Assembly (NCBI GenBank): GCA_903832875.1
Contig: CAILDA010000022.1
Location: 1-64,000 of the forward strand
Direction: 5' to 3'
From: an uncultured Micrococcales bacterium
GTDB taxonomy: Bacteria > Actinomycetota > Actinomycetes > Actinomycetales > Microbacteriaceae
DNA: 64,000 nucleotides
Under the pieces are notes generated by a model that saw nothing but the letters and a program-made list of their open reading frames with translations, was not told the origin of the DNA and did not search any database. Both the position numbers and the translations under genes were made by a program. Positions 44,207 through 55,993 of the stretch are shown piece by piece (within the stretch, counting starts at the first letter, position 1; each line of letters starts with the position of its first letter).

Positions 44207-46069
44207 CTAGATTACTTTGCTGTCATCCATATTGATTCGGTAAACACGTTCACCAGGCCTTTTGTGCTTACTTTGCGCTGTCAGCAAGTTCGTAAGACTA
44301 CGAAGCAAGTTAGCAAGTTCCGCACCATCTGAGTACTGGTAGTCGAGGACAAGACAAAATTTGTCAGCGCTAGGTAAAAATCGCAGACGGTCTAACATGG
44401 CGCTCTTTTCCAATCCTTCTCTAAGCAAGTTGAAGTCAGCCAGGTTACTAGATATCACTGATGCCAAGCGAGTGCTTGGTGGTAGCCCTAGACTCAACCG
44501 GTCTTGGAAATCTCCACCAACGATTGCTTCAAAATCGAGATCTTTGATTTGGTCAGCTATGACCCCTGAAAGACCCACGAAGATTACCAAGCTCTGCTTG
44601 GACGCCAACGAAATAGCGTTAGCCCAACTTCCCACAGCTTTTTCCAATGCCCTTAGCCGAGGTGCTCCAATCATCTGGGCGGCATCGGCTATAACTATGA
44701 GGTCGTAGCCACCAACAACGTCTGGTTCGGCTCCAGGGGTGGCAACAACTAGAACTCCACTTGCGGTAGTGGACAGTAGTGGATTATCACCATTTGATTC
44801 CAGGATGGTGGTATTTGGAAAACTTCTCCTGAACTGGTCTGCTATGGCTGATGCACCAATTCGAATTGGACGAGTGTTTGCGCCACCACATGTACAAAGA
44901 GGAAGCAAAGCGCTCTGCTTGCAGTTCCTGCATCTATACATGCCGGAAGGGTCAATCCATATTCCACTTTGACAGCTTGGACACTTCCTTAGTTCCTTGC
45001 AGCTGGAACAAGCAATGGCGCTTGCCCAACCCAGATTGGCTATTTGAACTAGCACCGGTTTTCCATCAGAAAGACATTTTGAGACCAGGGCAAACGTTTC
45101 ATCATCTAATCTTGTGAAACTGTCTGTGATGCGGACTAAAGGCTTCGTGCCTTTAGCTCTCAAGGCGACTAGATAGTTCAAGTCAATTAGCCGTAGGGAT
45201 TCCGCACTCGGTGAATGAGAGGCTATAACCAAGTGTGTATCTTCAACCTGTTGACGTTGCAGTAAAACATCTCTGGAATTCCAATATGGAGAACTCTGCT
45301 CGATGTGAGATTCATCCCCGTCATCCCAGAGCATGATGAGCGCTAAATCCTTGATAGCGGAAAAACAGGCTGTTCTCGTTCCATAATTGATTGCGCAAGA
45401 GATCTGTGCAAGTAGGTGATTGCCGTAACGTGCCGATCCATTATCTGTGCTGACATGCTTTAGAGAGAACTCGCTTAGACCCAAGTGCTCTAAGGCCAAT
45501 TCAAAGTGACGAACTTCCCTATAGTCGGGAAGAACAACCAGTGAGCTTTTACCCGCTTGAAGTTCTCGTTTCGCAGCATTCGCAAAATCCAATGCCCAGC
45601 TAGGAACATCATCTGAACTTGCGATTAGTTGGGGTGTGTAATGCACTCGTTTAGCTTTAAGTAAAGCCTCAGCCAATTCTGAGACTCCAGTAGACACTGC
45701 ACTTTCAAGTTTTGCCAGTGGAGAGATGTTCTTTTCAACTCGAACGAACCTCTTTGGAAGCGCGGCGGCTAGTATCTCTCCAACTGTAGATGCTTGTCTT
45801 TGCGCGACTTGCTTACATAGTTCAAGTATCTTGGCAGAAGTCTGTGGGTGAATAGAGAGAACCTGAGTAATGCTTCCTAGTTCCCCTTTGTGCGAGGAGT
45901 CTTCTTTTAGTTCGACAACGACACCTGACTTGGCCTTCTTCCCGGATCCAAAAGGCACTTCAACAAGCGATCCAACTTCTAAGCTCATACCCTCAACAAT
46001 TAGGTAGTCATACTCGCGGTCTAACTGAGGTAACGGCGAAGCAAATCTAACTGCGGCAATCTTTGACAA
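44207..46069 (-). CDS. priA: Primosomal protein N' (PriA), actinobacterial form lacking Walker A / DEAH helicase motifs
   Basis: N-terminal VRFASPLPQLDREYDYLI...GSLVEVPFGSGKKAKSGVVVEL; zinc-binding CSSCKELRKCPSCQSGIW...YRCRNCKQSALLPLCTCGG; between metK and fmt. Confidence 0.88.
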   Translation of the reverse strand: MSKIAAVRFASPLPQLDREYDYLIVEGMSLEVGSLVEVPFGSGKKAKSGVVVELKEDSSHKGELGSITQVLSIHPQTSAKILELCKQVAQRQASTVGEILAAALPKRFVRVEKNISPLAKLESAVSTGVSELAEALLKAKRVHYTPQLIASSDDVPSWALDFANAAKRELQAGKSSLVVLPDYREVRHFELALEHLGLSEFSLKHVSTDNGSARYGNHLLAQISCAINYGTRTACFSAIKDLALIMLWDDGDESHIEQSSPYWNSRDVLLQRQQVEDTHLVIASHSPSAESLRLIDLNYLVALRAKGTKPLVRITDSFTRLDDETFALVSKCLSDGKPVLVQIANLGWASAIACSSCKELRKCPSCQSGIWIDPSGMYRCRNCKQSALLPLCTCGGANTRPIRIGASAIADQFRRSFPNTTILESNGDNPLLSTTASGVLVVATPGAEPDVVGGYDLIVIADAAQMIGAPRLRALEKAVGSWANAISLASKQSLVIFVGLSGVIADQIKDLDFEAIVGGDFQDRLSLGLPPSTRLASVISSNLADFNLLREGLEKSAMLDRLRFLPSADKFCLVLDYQYSDGAELANLLRSLTNLLTAQSKHKRPGERVYRINMDDSKVI

Positions 46070-47263
46070 TTAGAGCCCTACTGCTGAACGCAACTCCGAA
46101 ACCCGGTTTGTTGCTTCCCAAGTGAACTCAGCCAACTCTCGACCAAAATGTCCGTACGTGGATGTTTTTGAGTAAATAGGTCTAAGTAACTGCAGTTGGT
46201 CAATGATTGCCTTAGGTCTTAGATCAAATACCTCTTCAATTGCTCTTTGAATCTTGAGCTCGTCGACAGTGTTGGTTCCAAAGGTTTCAACATATAAGCC
46301 AACTGGTCTCGCCTTTCCAATTGCGTAGGCAACCTGAACTTCAACCTTGTCTGCAAGTCCAGCTTCAACAACGTTTTTGGCAACCCATCTCATTGCGTAT
46401 GCGGCAGATCGGTCAACCTTAGATGGATCCTTACCGCTAAAAGCTCCTCCACCGTGTCTTGCGTAACCTCCATAGGTGTCAACAATGATCTTTCTACCAG
46501 TAAGTCCTGCATCACCCTGAGGGCCACCAATAATGAACTGACCAGTTGGGTTTATCAAAACATCGCTGTGTGCAATGTCAAAGCCAAAACTTTCTAACAC
46601 GGGTGCAATAACTAATTCTGAGACGGCGACTGAAATTTCAGCATGACTGACGCCTGGGTTGTGCTGAGTGCTCAGAACAACCGTCTGTACTGACACCGGT
46701 TTCCCGTTTTCATAGCCAACTGTTACCTGGGTTTTTCCATCAGGGCGTAAGAAACCAATCTTGTTCTCTTGCCTTACTGACGCGAGCTTTTCAGCTAGAG
46801 TGTGAGCAATCTTGATCGGTAACGGCATCAACTGAGGTGTTTCATTGCAGGCGAACCCAAACATGAGACCCTGATCTCCAGCACCCTGTTTGTCATACTC
46901 TTCAGTTTGGGTAAGAGTTCTGGCTTCTGTCGATGTATCAACACCCATTGCAATATCCGCTGACTGTTTGCCAATTGAAACTGAAACACCACAGCTGTTT
47001 CCATCGAAACCAATGTCTGATGAGTTGTAGCCGATTTCAAGAAGCTTAGCTCTGACAATGTCAGGGATTTCTGCATAACCCTCTGTGGTTACTTCACCAG
47101 CGACATGTACCAAACCAGTGGTTACTAGAGTCTCAACTGCAACCCTGGAAGCAGAATCTTGGCTCAGCAAGTCGTCAAGAATGGCGTCACTGATTTGATC
47201 ACAGATTTTGTCTGGGTGACCTTCAGTAACGGATTCGGATGTGAAATATCTCAAGTCGTTCAT
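46070..47263 (-). CDS. metK: S-adenosylmethionine synthase
   Basis: [58 protein letters not shown]. Confidence 0.98.
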   Translation of the reverse strand: MNDLRYFTSESVTEGHPDKICDQISDAILDDLLSQDSASRVAVETLVTTGLVHVAGEVTTEGYAEIPDIVRAKLLEIGYNSSDIGFDGNSCGVSVSIGKQSADIAMGVDTSTEARTLTQTEEYDKQGAGDQGLMFGFACNETPQLMPLPIKIAHTLAEKLASVRQENKIGFLRPDGKTQVTVGYENGKPVSVQTVVLSTQHNPGVSHAEISVAVSELVIAPVLESFGFDIAHSDVLINPTGQFIIGGPQGDAGLTGRKIIVDTYGGYARHGGGAFSGKDPSKVDRSAAYAMRWVAKNVVEAGLADKVEVQVAYAIGKARPVGLYVETFGTNTVDELKIQRAIEEVFDLRPKAIIDQLQLLRPIYSKTSTYGHFGRELAEFTWEATNRVSELRSAVGL

Positions 47264-47282
47264 AGAGGATAAGTATATCCTC
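47264..47282 (-). promoter_or_regulatory. Inverted repeat abutting the metK start, containing a -10-like TATACT
   Basis: Minus strand GAGGATA-TACT-TATCCTC-T-ATG: 7-bp perfect arms, 4-nt loop, 1 nt before ATG; TATACT lies 8 nt before ATG; no free Shine-Dalgarno. Confidence 0.45.
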
Positions 47283-47317
47283 GTGCTCAGACAAGGTTCC
47301 CTTGATACGCAATAAAG

Positions 47318-48520
47318 CTAAGAAATCAATATAAGTGACTTGATGTAGTCCAAGATTCCGTTGGAAACTTCATATTTAGACCCAGTGAAAGTCTCGTCTT
47401 TTCCCTTGTTACTAACTATCAGCACTGAATTATCATCCGAATCAAAGCTTTGCCCGTTGCTCACGTTATTAGCAACAATCACGTCCACGCCTTTAGTAGC
47501 TAGCTTGTTTTTAGCATTGGTTGCCAGTTCTGTTTGGTCAGCTACTACTTCGGCAGCAAAGCCAACAATTAGTTGAGTGAGCGCACCGGAAGACTTGGCT
47601 GTAACCAAGTTTGTCAACAAATCTGGGTTAGCAACTAGGTGAAGGTCAAGAGTTGGTTGCTGTGCGCGATGTATTTTGTCTTGACTTGGGTTTTCAACTC
47701 TGTAATCGCTAATAGCTGCAGGCATCAGTATCACATCGGCGTCTGCTGCATGTTTCTGCAAAAGCTCTTGCACATCTGCAAAAGATTTGGCGGTGTATAC
47801 GTTCTTGAAACGGGAGAGATCTAAGCCAACGTTGATTGCTATCACTGTCACATTTGCTCCCCTGTCACTAGCAGCATCGGCTAAAGCTAAGCCTTGCTTG
47901 CCAGATGAACTGTTGCCGATGAAACGAACTGCGTCTATGGCTTCCCTTGTCCCTCCGGTAACCACTAAGAATTTCTTACCGACTAGGTCAACACAAGAGT
48001 TGTAGAAAGCCAGAGACTTCCGAACAATCTCCTCAGGTTCAGGTAGGCGACCGATTCCGGTATCTTCTCCTGTTAGTCGACCTGAAACAGGTTCAATAAC
48101 GAGAACTCCCCTTGACCTAAGTTTCGCGACATTCTCTTTCGTGCTCTCGTGCAGCCACATCTCGGTGTGCATCGCCGGAGCTAGAACGACTTTTGCCTTG
48201 GTAGCTAGCAAAACATTAAGTAAGAGATCATCTGCTATACCTGTGGCGTATCTCGAAAGAAATGATGCTGTGGCAGGAGCTACGACTACTAAGTCTGCTT
48301 CTTGGGCTAGGGCGATGTGCTTTACGCTCTCAACGTCAGTGTAAAGATCAACATCAACTGCGTTATGTGAAAGTGCTTCTAGTGTGGTTGCGCCAATAAA
48401 CCTGAGTGCATTTTGAGTTGGCAGAACTTTGACATCGTGTCCAGCTTCGGTGAATCCACGAATTACGGAAGCGGACTTGTATGCCGCTATCCCGCCAGTG
48501 ATACCAACCAGGATACGCAA
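47318..48520 (-). CDS. coaBC: Bifunctional phosphopantothenoylcysteine decarboxylase / phosphopantothenate-cysteine ligase
   Basis: RILVGITGGIAAYKSASVIRGFTEAGHDVKV; VVTGGTREAIDAVRFIGNSSSGKQGLALADAA. Confidence 0.96.
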   Translation of the reverse strand: MRILVGITGGIAAYKSASVIRGFTEAGHDVKVLPTQNALRFIGATTLEALSHNAVDVDLYTDVESVKHIALAQEADLVVVAPATASFLSRYATGIADDLLLNVLLATKAKVVLAPAMHTEMWLHESTKENVAKLRSRGVLVIEPVSGRLTGEDTGIGRLPEPEEIVRKSLAFYNSCVDLVGKKFLVVTGGTREAIDAVRFIGNSSSGKQGLALADAASDRGANVTVIAINVGLDLSRFKNVYTAKSFADVQELLQKHAADADVILMPAAISDYRVENPSQDKIHRAQQPTLDLHLVANPDLLTNLVTAKSSGALTQLIVGFAAEVVADQTELATNAKNKLATKGVDVIVANNVSNGQSFDSDDNSVLIVSNKGKDETFTGSKYEVSNGILDYIKSLILIS

Positions 48521-48534
48521 AGTAAGTTCTTAGG

Positions 48535-48792
48535 TTATTCGGCTTTAGCTTCTGCTACAACAGCGCCTGAAACGATTTCGCGCATAGCAATAGAAAGCGG
48601 CTTGTCATCAACAGCTGCGTCAACAAGTGGGCCAACGTTAGCAAACAAGCTACCCTCGTGAAGAGCTGAGTAATAGTCATTGATCTGACGTGCACGCTTG
48701 GCAGCAAAAATAACCAATCCATACTTTGAACTGTGCTTATTCATAAGCGCGTCAATAGATGGAGATACGATACCTTCGAGTTTTTCAGACAT
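48535..48792 (-). CDS. rpoZ: DNA-directed RNA polymerase subunit omega
   Basis: [41 protein letters not shown]-terminal PLSIAMREI; between coaBC and gmk. Confidence 0.95.
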   Translation of the reverse strand: MSEKLEGIVSPSIDALMNKHSSKYGLVIFAAKRARQINDYYSALHEGSLFANVGPLVDAAVDDKPLSIAMREIVSGAVVAEAKAE

Positions 48793-48836
48793 AAGTTAGT
48801 TGCTTTCGTTTGGTTTATTTGGTGAATTCAGTTGAT

Positions 48837-49388
48837 TCACGAAGCCTGCATCAAGTCTAAGACTTGCTGACCACATTCCGCTACCTCATAGTTGATAACT
48901 GTGTGGTCAAACTCACTAGCAGCGGCTAGCTCTGCTTTAGCGGTTTCCAGCCTAATTTCTACCTGTTCGGGTGATTCAGTGCCTCTATCGACAAGTCGGC
49001 GTCTAAGTTCATCCCAATTAGGTGGTGCTATGAAAATCAGGTTCGCTTCGGGCATAGACCTTTTGATCTGCCTTGCCCCTTGAACATCAATCTCTAGGAT
49101 GACCTGCTTGTTGGCTTTTAGAGCCTCTTCTACGGGCTTCCTAGGTGTTCCATAGCGATGCTTCTGGTGGACAACCGCATACTCTAGAAGCTCACCAGCA
49201 GAGATCATGTCATCGAATTCTTGATCTGAAACGAAGAAATAGTGCTCCCCGTCGACTTCACCAGGTCTAGGTTCTCTTGTGGTTGCCGAAACAGACAATC
49301 TGATATCAGGGTCCTTCTCCAACATCCAAAGAACAACAGTCCCCTTGCCTACAGCGGTAGGTCCTGCGATAACTGTTAGACGAGTCAT
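48837..49388 (-). CDS. gmk: Guanylate kinase
   Basis: LTVIAGPTAVGKGTVVLWMLEKDPDIRLSVSATTREPRPGEVDGEHYFFVSDQEF. Confidence 0.96.
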   Translation of the reverse strand: MTRLTVIAGPTAVGKGTVVLWMLEKDPDIRLSVSATTREPRPGEVDGEHYFFVSDQEFDDMISAGELLEYAVVHQKHRYGTPRKPVEEALKANKQVILEIDVQGARQIKRSMPEANLIFIAPPNWDELRRRLVDRGTESPEQVEIRLETAKAELAAASEFDHTVINYEVAECGQQVLDLMQAS

Positions 49389-49400
49389 ATGATTAGCCTA
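49389..49400 (-). promoter_or_regulatory. Candidate -10 element upstream of gmk (TAGGCT-N6-ATG)
   Basis: Minus strand AATAGGCTAATCAT-ATG; same hexamer and spacing as at polA. A weak AGG could alternatively act as a Shine-Dalgarno. Confidence 0.3.
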
Positions 49401-50258
49401 TTTTGTTAGAGCTTGAAGTAGCTCTTCTTTGTCAGATTCGATGGTGTTGCTTAGGTTCACTAAACCATTCCTAAGAGCACTGCGACTAATTGAATAAACA
49501 ACGGAATCGGCATCAGAACCAAAGATGGTCCTTGCTTCGCTTAGTTTGGCACCCTGTGCTCCAAAGCCAGGTGCCAAAATAGGAGTCTTGTGATGCTCTG
49601 AACGCTGATTCAGATTAGCTAAACCTAAACTTGCTAAATCAACTGTTGCACCCAATACCAAACCAACAGAGCCAAAGGAAACCTTGCTTTGAGCGGTTTG
49701 TCTATTTAGTAGTGCAACTTCGTCAGCTACTGATCTCGCGACGCTCAAATCATTCTGTTTGGCAGATTGCAATGATATTGCTTCAGGATTTGAAGTGGCG
49801 CTTAGAACAAATAACCCTTTTCCTCGTTCCAAGGACGCTGTTACTGCAGGAAGCAATGCGCCAACTCCAAGATAAGGGTTGACAGTTAATGCATCACAGA
49901 TAAAAGGTGCGTCTTTATCTAGCCAAGCGCTGGTGTATGCAGCCATTGTGGTTCCAATATCCCCGCGCTTAGCATCAGCAATAACTAGAAAGCCAGCTCT
50001 ACTAGCTTCATAGAGAACCTTCTCTAAAACAGCGAAGCCGTGAGATCCAAATCTTTCATAAAAAGACACCTGGGGCTTTACTATTCCGACTACACCAGAA
50101 AGGTCTTCCAGCATTTGCATACTAAAACTAAATAGGCCATCAGGGCTCTGATCGAAGCCATGTTCGTCGAGAAGTTCGGCATGAGGGTCAATGCCGACAC
50201 AGAGTTGACCAAAGCCACTAAATGCTGTTTCTAGTTTTCGAGAAAAAGTATCAGGCAA
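49398..50258 (-). CDS. pyrF: Orotidine 5'-phosphate decarboxylase (PyrF type 2)
   Basis: [41 protein letters not shown]; overlaps carB. Confidence 0.95.
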   Translation of the reverse strand: MPDTFSRKLETAFSGFGQLCVGIDPHAELLDEHGFDQSPDGLFSFSMQMLEDLSGVVGIVKPQVSFYERFGSHGFAVLEKVLYEASRAGFLVIADAKRGDIGTTMAAYTSAWLDKDAPFICDALTVNPYLGVGALLPAVTASLERGKGLFVLSATSNPEAISLQSAKQNDLSVARSVADEVALLNRQTAQSKVSFGSVGLVLGATVDLASLGLANLNQRSEHHKTPILAPGFGAQGAKLSEARTIFGSDADSVVYSISRSALRNGLVNLSNTIESDKEELLQALTK

Positions 50259-53200
50259 GGGCGGCCTTTCTATCAGCAGCGTGTTCTTGCAGCGATCTCA
50301 CTTTGAACTCGCCTGCGATAACTGTTTCGAATGAGCCGATAGCTGCTGAGAGTTGCGCAATGGTGGTGAAGATTGGAGCGTCTGCTGCTGTTGTTGCAGC
50401 GCGAATCTCATAACCATCTTTTCTAGCATTTGTTCCAGATGGAGTATTCACAACCACATCAACTTCACCCGCCATGATGAGATCAACAATAGATGGTCCT
50501 GCTGGTGCGTTATCGTCAGCGCTGTGTTTTCTAACAACACGGGCTGGGATTCCATGACGAGCTAGAATCGCTGCTGTTCCAGAGGTAGCGAGAATCTCAT
50601 AACCTAGTTGCCACAGTCTTCTAACCGGTAAAACAACCTGGTGCTTATCTCTATCAGCGACCGAGATGAATATCGTTCCAGATTTCGGCAAAGCACTCCC
50701 AGCAGCAGCTTGACTTTTGGCAAAAGCAGTTGGGAAATCAACGTCGATACCCATTACTTCTCCAGTGGATCTCATCTCAGGACCGAGCAGTGAATCCACG
50801 AATCTGCCATCTTTAGTAGCAAATCGCTTGAACGGAAGCACCGCTTCCTTTACCGAAATAGCTGAGGTGGCTGGGATGTGTGTGCCATCAGAGGCAGGCA
50901 AGTGCCCTTCTGCAACCAGTTCCCTGATTGTTCTACCAACCATAACTAGAGCGGCTGCCTTAGCCAATGTGATACCTAGGGCTTTAGAGACAAAAGGAAC
51001 CGTTCTGGATGCTCTCGGGTTAGCCTCGAGTACATATAAAACATCGTGAGCAAGCGCGAACTGGACATTCAGTAGACCTTGAACGCCAATACCTTGCGCA
51101 ATCTTTAGGGTTGCGTCACGAACACGATCGATCTGAGCATCGCTAAGGGTAATCGGAGGAAGTGTGCAGGATGAATCTCCTGAGTGGATACCTGCTTCTT
51201 CAATGTGTTCCATAACGCCACCTACATACAATTCAGTTCCGTCATAGAGTGCGTCGATGTCGATTTCTATAGCATCGTCCAAGAATCTGTCAACCAACAA
51301 CGGATGCTTAGGACCTACTATTGCCTGATCTGCTATTCGGTCGAAGTAACCTGCCAAAGCATTCTCGTCATAGACAATCTCCATTCCACGACCACCAAGA
51401 ACGAACGAAGGTCTAACCAAGACTGGATAACCAATTCGCTCTGCAATAACTAGAGCTTCTGGCAGGCTAGTGGCTGTTCCATTTGCTGGTGAGATTAGCT
51501 TTGCATCATCAAGAATTCTTGAGAACGCTCCACGTTCTTCAGCTAAATCAATAGCATCAGGTGTTGTTCCTAGAATCGGAATACCGTGCGCGGCTAAGCC
51601 TTGAGCAAGACCAAGTGCTGTTTGTCCACCCAGTTGCACGATTACTCCAACTAACTCTCCGCTAGCTGATTCTGCATGTATGACTTCAAGAACATCTTCC
51701 AGGGTTAGTGGCTCAAAATACAATCTGTCACTGGTGTCGTAATCAGTTGACACTGTTTCCGGGTTGCAGTTAATCATGATGGTTTCATACCCTGCGTCAT
51801 GCAAAGCAAATGATGCATGAACACATGAGTAATCGAACTCAACACCTTGACCGATTCGGTTAGGACCAGAACCCAAGATCACTACTTTCTTAGCACTAGA
51901 TGGTCGAACTTCCGTCTCCTCTTCATAAGTGCTGTAGTGATAAGGGGTAAGAGCTGGGAACTCCCCCGCACAAGTATCAACAGTTTTGTATACAGGTCTG
52001 ATGCTTAGCGCATAGCGCTGTGCTCTAACATCGCCCTCCTCAAGATCTCGTAGCTGAGCTATCTGAGAGTCAGAGAAACCAAAAGTTTTAGAGTATTCCA
52101 ATAGCTCTGCATTGAGCGATTCAGAGTCTTTTATCTCAGTAGCGATCTCGTTGATTAGTACTATCTGGTCGATGAACCAAGGGTCGATCATTGTTGCCGT
52201 GAAAATCTCTGCAGAAGTTGCTCCCAGGCGTAGTGCCTGTTGAACAGTGACAATGCGTCCATCGGTAGGCGTCTTTGAAATTTCAATCAGTTCTTGCTTG
52301 GTCAGACGCTGCTCGCCCCAGTGGAAAGAGGAACCTCTTCTTTCTAATGATCGCAAAGCCTTCTGTAAGGCCTGGGCGTAGTTTCGTCCAATGGCCATGG
52401 CCTCACCAACTGACTTCATAGTTGTAGTCAGGGTTGCATCTGCTGCAGGGAACTTCTCGAAAGCGAACCTAGGAACTTTGACAACAACGTAGTCCAGTGT
52501 TGGTTCAAAAGATGCAGGTGTCACCTTCGTGATGTCGTTGGAAATCTCGTCAAGACGATAACCAATTGCTAGCTTGGCTGCAATCTTTGCAATCGGAAAA
52601 CCAGTTGCTTTAGAGGCAAGAGCTGAGGATCTACTGACTCTTGGATTCATCTCAATAACTATGATGCGACCAGTGCTCGGCTCAACTGCGAACTGAATGT
52701 TACAACCACCAGTATCAACACCTACTGCTCTGATGATATCGATTCCGATATCGCGAAGTCTCTGATACTCCCTGTCGGTGAGGGTAAGGGCTGGAGCAAC
52801 TGTGATTGAATCTCCGGTGTGAACTCCAACTGGGTCAACGTTCTCAATAGAACAAACCACCACTGTGTTATCAGCGGTATCGCGCATTAGTTCAAGTTCA
52901 TATTCCTTCCAGCCAAGAATAGATTCCTCTAGAAGAACCTCTGTTGTCGGGCTTGCTTGTAAGCCCGCTCCAGCTATGCGACGTAAATCAGTCTCGTTAT
53001 AAGCAAAACCGGAACCGAGTCCACCCATGGTAAACGACGGGCGAACAACTACTGGGTAACCGAGTTGTTCTGCACCGGCAAGAACATCATTCATGTTGTG
53101 AGCAATGACGGATTTTGCAACATCAGCACCAGCGTCAAGAACCAACTGCTTGAAAGAAAAGCGATCCTCGCCAGCCTTGATCGCTGCTACCTTTGCACCA

Positions 53201-53547
53201 ATAAGTTCAACATTGTATTTCTCAAGAATGCCCAATTCATGAAGGGACATTGCAGCGTTCAGTGCAGTCTGGCCACCAAGAGTTGGCAAAATGGCGTCTG
53301 GTCTTTCTTTGGCAATGATTGCTTCGATGACCTGAGGTGTGATTGGTTCAACATATGTAGCATCAGCAAAATCTGGATCAGTCATGATGGTCGCTGGATT
53401 GCTGTTGACGAGAATTACCCTGATGCCTTCAGCTCTCAAGACACGGCAAGCCTGGGTTCCTGAATAATCAAACTCACAAGCTTGACCGATAACAATCGGT
53501 CCTGAACCAATTACCAGAACGCTTTTGATGTCTTCTCTACGCGGCAT
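50251..53547 (-). CDS. carB: Carbamoyl-phosphate synthase large subunit
   Basis: [41 protein letters not shown]; duplicated ATP-grasp halves; C-terminal MGS domain. Confidence 0.98.
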   Translation of the reverse strand: MPRREDIKSVLVIGSGPIVIGQACEFDYSGTQACRVLRAEGIRVILVNSNPATIMTDPDFADATYVEPITPQVIEAIIAKERPDAILPTLGGQTALNAAMSLHELGILEKYNVELIGAKVAAIKAGEDRFSFKQLVLDAGADVAKSVIAHNMNDVLAGAEQLGYPVVVRPSFTMGGLGSGFAYNETDLRRIAGAGLQASPTTEVLLEESILGWKEYELELMRDTADNTVVVCSIENVDPVGVHTGDSITVAPALTLTDREYQRLRDIGIDIIRAVGVDTGGCNIQFAVEPSTGRIIVIEMNPRVSRSSALASKATGFPIAKIAAKLAIGYRLDEISNDITKVTPASFEPTLDYVVVKVPRFAFEKFPAADATLTTTMKSVGEAMAIGRNYAQALQKALRSLERRGSSFHWGEQRLTKQELIEISKTPTDGRIVTVQQALRLGATSAEIFTATMIDPWFIDQIVLINEIATEIKDSESLNAELLEYSKTFGFSDSQIAQLRDLEEGDVRAQRYALSIRPVYKTVDTCAGEFPALTPYHYSTYEEETEVRPSSAKKVVILGSGPNRIGQGVEFDYSCVHASFALHDAGYETIMINCNPETVSTDYDTSDRLYFEPLTLEDVLEVIHAESASGELVGVIVQLGGQTALGLAQGLAAHGIPILGTTPDAIDLAEERGAFSRILDDAKLISPANGTATSLPEALVIAERIGYPVLVRPSFVLGGRGMEIVYDENALAGYFDRIADQAIVGPKHPLLVDRFLDDAIEIDIDALYDGTELYVGGVMEHIEEAGIHSGDSSCTLPPITLSDAQIDRVRDATLKIAQGIGVQGLLNVQFALAHDVLYVLEANPRASRTVPFVSKALGITLAKAAALVMVGRTIRELVAEGHLPASDGTHIPATSAISVKEAVLPFKRFATKDGRFVDSLLGPEMRSTGEVMGIDVDFPTAFAKSQAAAGSALPKSGTIFISVADRDKHQVVLPVRRLWQLGYEILATSGTAAILARHGIPARVVRKHSADDNAPAGPSIVDLIMAGEVDVVVNTPSGTNARKDGYEIRAATTAADAPIFTTIAQLSAAIGSFETVIAGEFKVRSLQEHAADRKAALA

Positions 53548-54695
53548 TAGTTGGCTTTCTTTTGTTGGTATTGCTGAATCATTTCAATCAATCGATCGAA
53601 TAAGTAATTGGCATCGTGTGGACCGGCAGCAGCTTCTGGGTGATACTGCACAGAGTAAGCAGGGATGTCTTGACACTCTAGGCCTTCAACGACGTTGTCA
53701 TTGAGACAGATGTGGCTGACTCTCACCTTTCCAAAGCCTGCTGGTGAATCAACGTATTCCCCACCATCGACCCGAACAGCAAACCCGTGATTGTGCGCAG
53801 TTACTTCAACTCGCCCGGTTCTTCTATCGAGGACCGGTTGATTTATGCCACGATGTCCAAAAGCTAACTTGTATGTTTCAAAGCCAAGCGCTCGACCAAG
53901 TAACTGATTACCAAAGCAGATTCCGAAGAACGGAACTCCTGCATTCAAAATCTCTCTAAGCGTCTCTACTTGACTTGTCGCAGTTTCAGGGTCGCCCGGT
54001 CCATTGCTATAAAAGACAGCATCAGGATTGATGGACATTAGATCCGCAACTGATGCTGTTGCAGGGAATACCTCAACATCCAAACCTCTTTCAACCATGT
54101 TCTCAATGGTTGAACGCTTGATACCAAGATCCAGGATGGCAACAGAGCCGGTTCTAGTCCCCTTGTGTTCGACCTTGTATCTAATGGCAGTTGTCACAAC
54201 ACTGGAAAGTGATTTACCTTTCATCTGGTCTGCGCCACGAACACGCTCAACCAGAGTTTCGATAGGAGCTTTGGCTTCTTCTCCGCTAAAAATACCTGCT
54301 CGCATAACGCCGATGTCTCTAAGGTGCAATGTCAATGCTCGAGTGTCTAGGCTTGAAATACCAACCACGCTATCGCGCTGCAGATCTGTTTCTAGACTGC
54401 GTTGGCTGCGGAAGTTTGAAACAACACGAGAAACATCACGAACAATGTAGCCAGAGACCCAAATCTTGTCTGACTCTTCGTCTCTGTCGTTCATTCCGGT
54501 GTTACCGATGTGTGGTGCTGTTTGTAGCACTATCTGTCCAGCGTAAGAAGGATCGGTCAGTGTCTCTTGGTAGCCAGACATTCCAGTTGCAAAAACAATT
54601 TCTCCAAGAGTCGAGCCTGTTGCACCAAAAGGAACGCCTTTGAAGCTCTTACCATCTTCAAGAACCAGGATTGCGGACTTCATTGGTATTGCCAT
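53547..54695 (-). CDS. carA: Carbamoyl-phosphate synthase small subunit
   Basis: [65 protein letters not shown] glutaminase. Confidence 0.97.
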   Translation of the reverse strand: MAIPMKSAILVLEDGKSFKGVPFGATGSTLGEIVFATGMSGYQETLTDPSYAGQIVLQTAPHIGNTGMNDRDEESDKIWVSGYIVRDVSRVVSNFRSQRSLETDLQRDSVVGISSLDTRALTLHLRDIGVMRAGIFSGEEAKAPIETLVERVRGADQMKGKSLSSVVTTAIRYKVEHKGTRTGSVAILDLGIKRSTIENMVERGLDVEVFPATASVADLMSINPDAVFYSNGPGDPETATSQVETLREILNAGVPFFGICFGNQLLGRALGFETYKLAFGHRGINQPVLDRRTGRVEVTAHNHGFAVRVDGGEYVDSPAGFGKVRVSHICLNDNVVEGLECQDIPAYSVQYHPEAAAGPHDANYLFDRLIEMIQQYQQKKAN

Positions 54696-55993
54696 TAGTT
54701 TGCTCCTAGGTTCTGAATCTCTGAATTCTTGACTGTGAATGTGCCTCTATAAATGGTGTGCATTATCTCACCTGAAAGATCCATACCGAGATAAGGATTA
54801 TTGGAACTCTTGCTTTGCGAAACTGCGTCCACCTTAAACTTTGTAGCTGGGTCGATTAGTGCAATGTTTGCAAACGAGCCAACTTGAATGCCTTGTCCCT
54901 GGTCTGTCAGCCCGCTAATTTTTGCTGGATTAGTGGAGAGAACTTCCTCGAACCTAACCCAATCAATCAAGCCAGTATCGACAAGAGTTGTTTTGACAAT
55001 CGAAGCAGCTGTTTCCAGACCAACCATTCCAAAGGCAGCTTCTCCCCATTCGCAGTCTTTGCTATCAGCTGGATGTGGTGCGTGATCTGTTGCGACAATG
55101 TCGATGGTTCCATCGGCTACTGCCTCTCTTAGAGCCAAGACATCGTCTTGGGTTCGAAGTGGCGGATTGACTTTGAAGAGCGGGTTGTATTCACTGGCAA
55201 GTTCTTCAGTTAGCAGAAGGTGGTGCGGAGTAACTTCAGCCGTAACAGCTATTCCTCTAGCCTTAGCCCAACGGATAACATCAACAGAACCGCGGGTTGA
55301 AACATGACAGACGTGCAGTCTGGACTGTACTTGTTCTGCAAGTAGAACATCTCTGGCGATGATTGCTGTCTCAGCAACTCCTGGCCAACCAGTAAGACCA
55401 AGCTTCAGTGATAGTTCGCTCTCATTCATCTGAGCGCCAACTGTTAGTGCAGGATCTTGTGCATGCTGCGCTATAACACCTCCAAATGCTTTGACATACT
55501 CAAGAGCCCTTCGCATAACCAATGAATCGCTGACACATTTACCATCGTCGCTAAACACAGTTACTTTCGCCTGAGACGCGTTCATCTTGCCTAGATCAGC
55601 AAGTTGTGTTCCACTAAGTCCTAAGGTCACCGCGCCTATTGGCTGCACTTGGACGTACCCAGCGCTTTTACCCAAAGCGTATACCTGCTCAACAACGGCT
55701 GCGTTATCAGCAACCGGCATGGTATTTGCCATTGCATGAACTGCTGTAAAACCACCCTTAGCAGCTGCTTTGCTACCAGTGAGAATAGTCTCAGACTGCT
55801 CAAAGCCTGGTTCTCTTAAGTGAGTATGCAAATCTACGAAACCTTGCAGTGCAATCAGACCGGAACAATCGATAACATCCGCTCCTGAGAGATCCTTTGC
55901 GACTGTTTTAATAAGTCCATCTTTCACTTCGATGTCAACCGATGTGCCGTTAGAGAGCTGGACGTTACTTAGAATGTAATGGTTTTTCTTCAT
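54695..55993 (-). CDS. pyrC: Dihydroorotase
   Basis: [55 protein letters not shown]. Confidence 0.96.
   Translation of the reverse strand: MKKNHYILSNVQLSNGTSVDIEVKDGLIKTVAKDLSGADVIDCSGLIALQGFVDLHTHLREPGFEQSETILTGSKAAAKGGFTAVHAMANTMPVADNAAVVEQVYALGKSAGYVQVQPIGAVTLGLSGTQLADLGKMNASQAKVTVFSDDGKCVSDSLVMRRALEYVKAFGGVIAQHAQDPALTVGAQMNESELSLKLGLTGWPGVAETAIIARDVLLAEQVQSRLHVCHVSTRGSVDVIRWAKARGIAVTAEVTPHHLLLTEELASEYNPLFKVNPPLRTQDDVLALREAVADGTIDIVATDHAPHPADSKDCEWGEAAFGMVGLETAASIVKTTLVDTGLIDWVRFEEVLSTNPAKISGLTDQGQGIQVGSFANIALIDPATKFKVDAVSQSKSSNNPYLGMDLSGEIMHTIYRGTFTVKNSEIQNLGAN

Noticed and set aside
47264-47317. SAM riboswitch in the coaBC-metK gap
   Set aside because: The gap is only 54 bp, with no room for or resemblance to known SAM riboswitch classes
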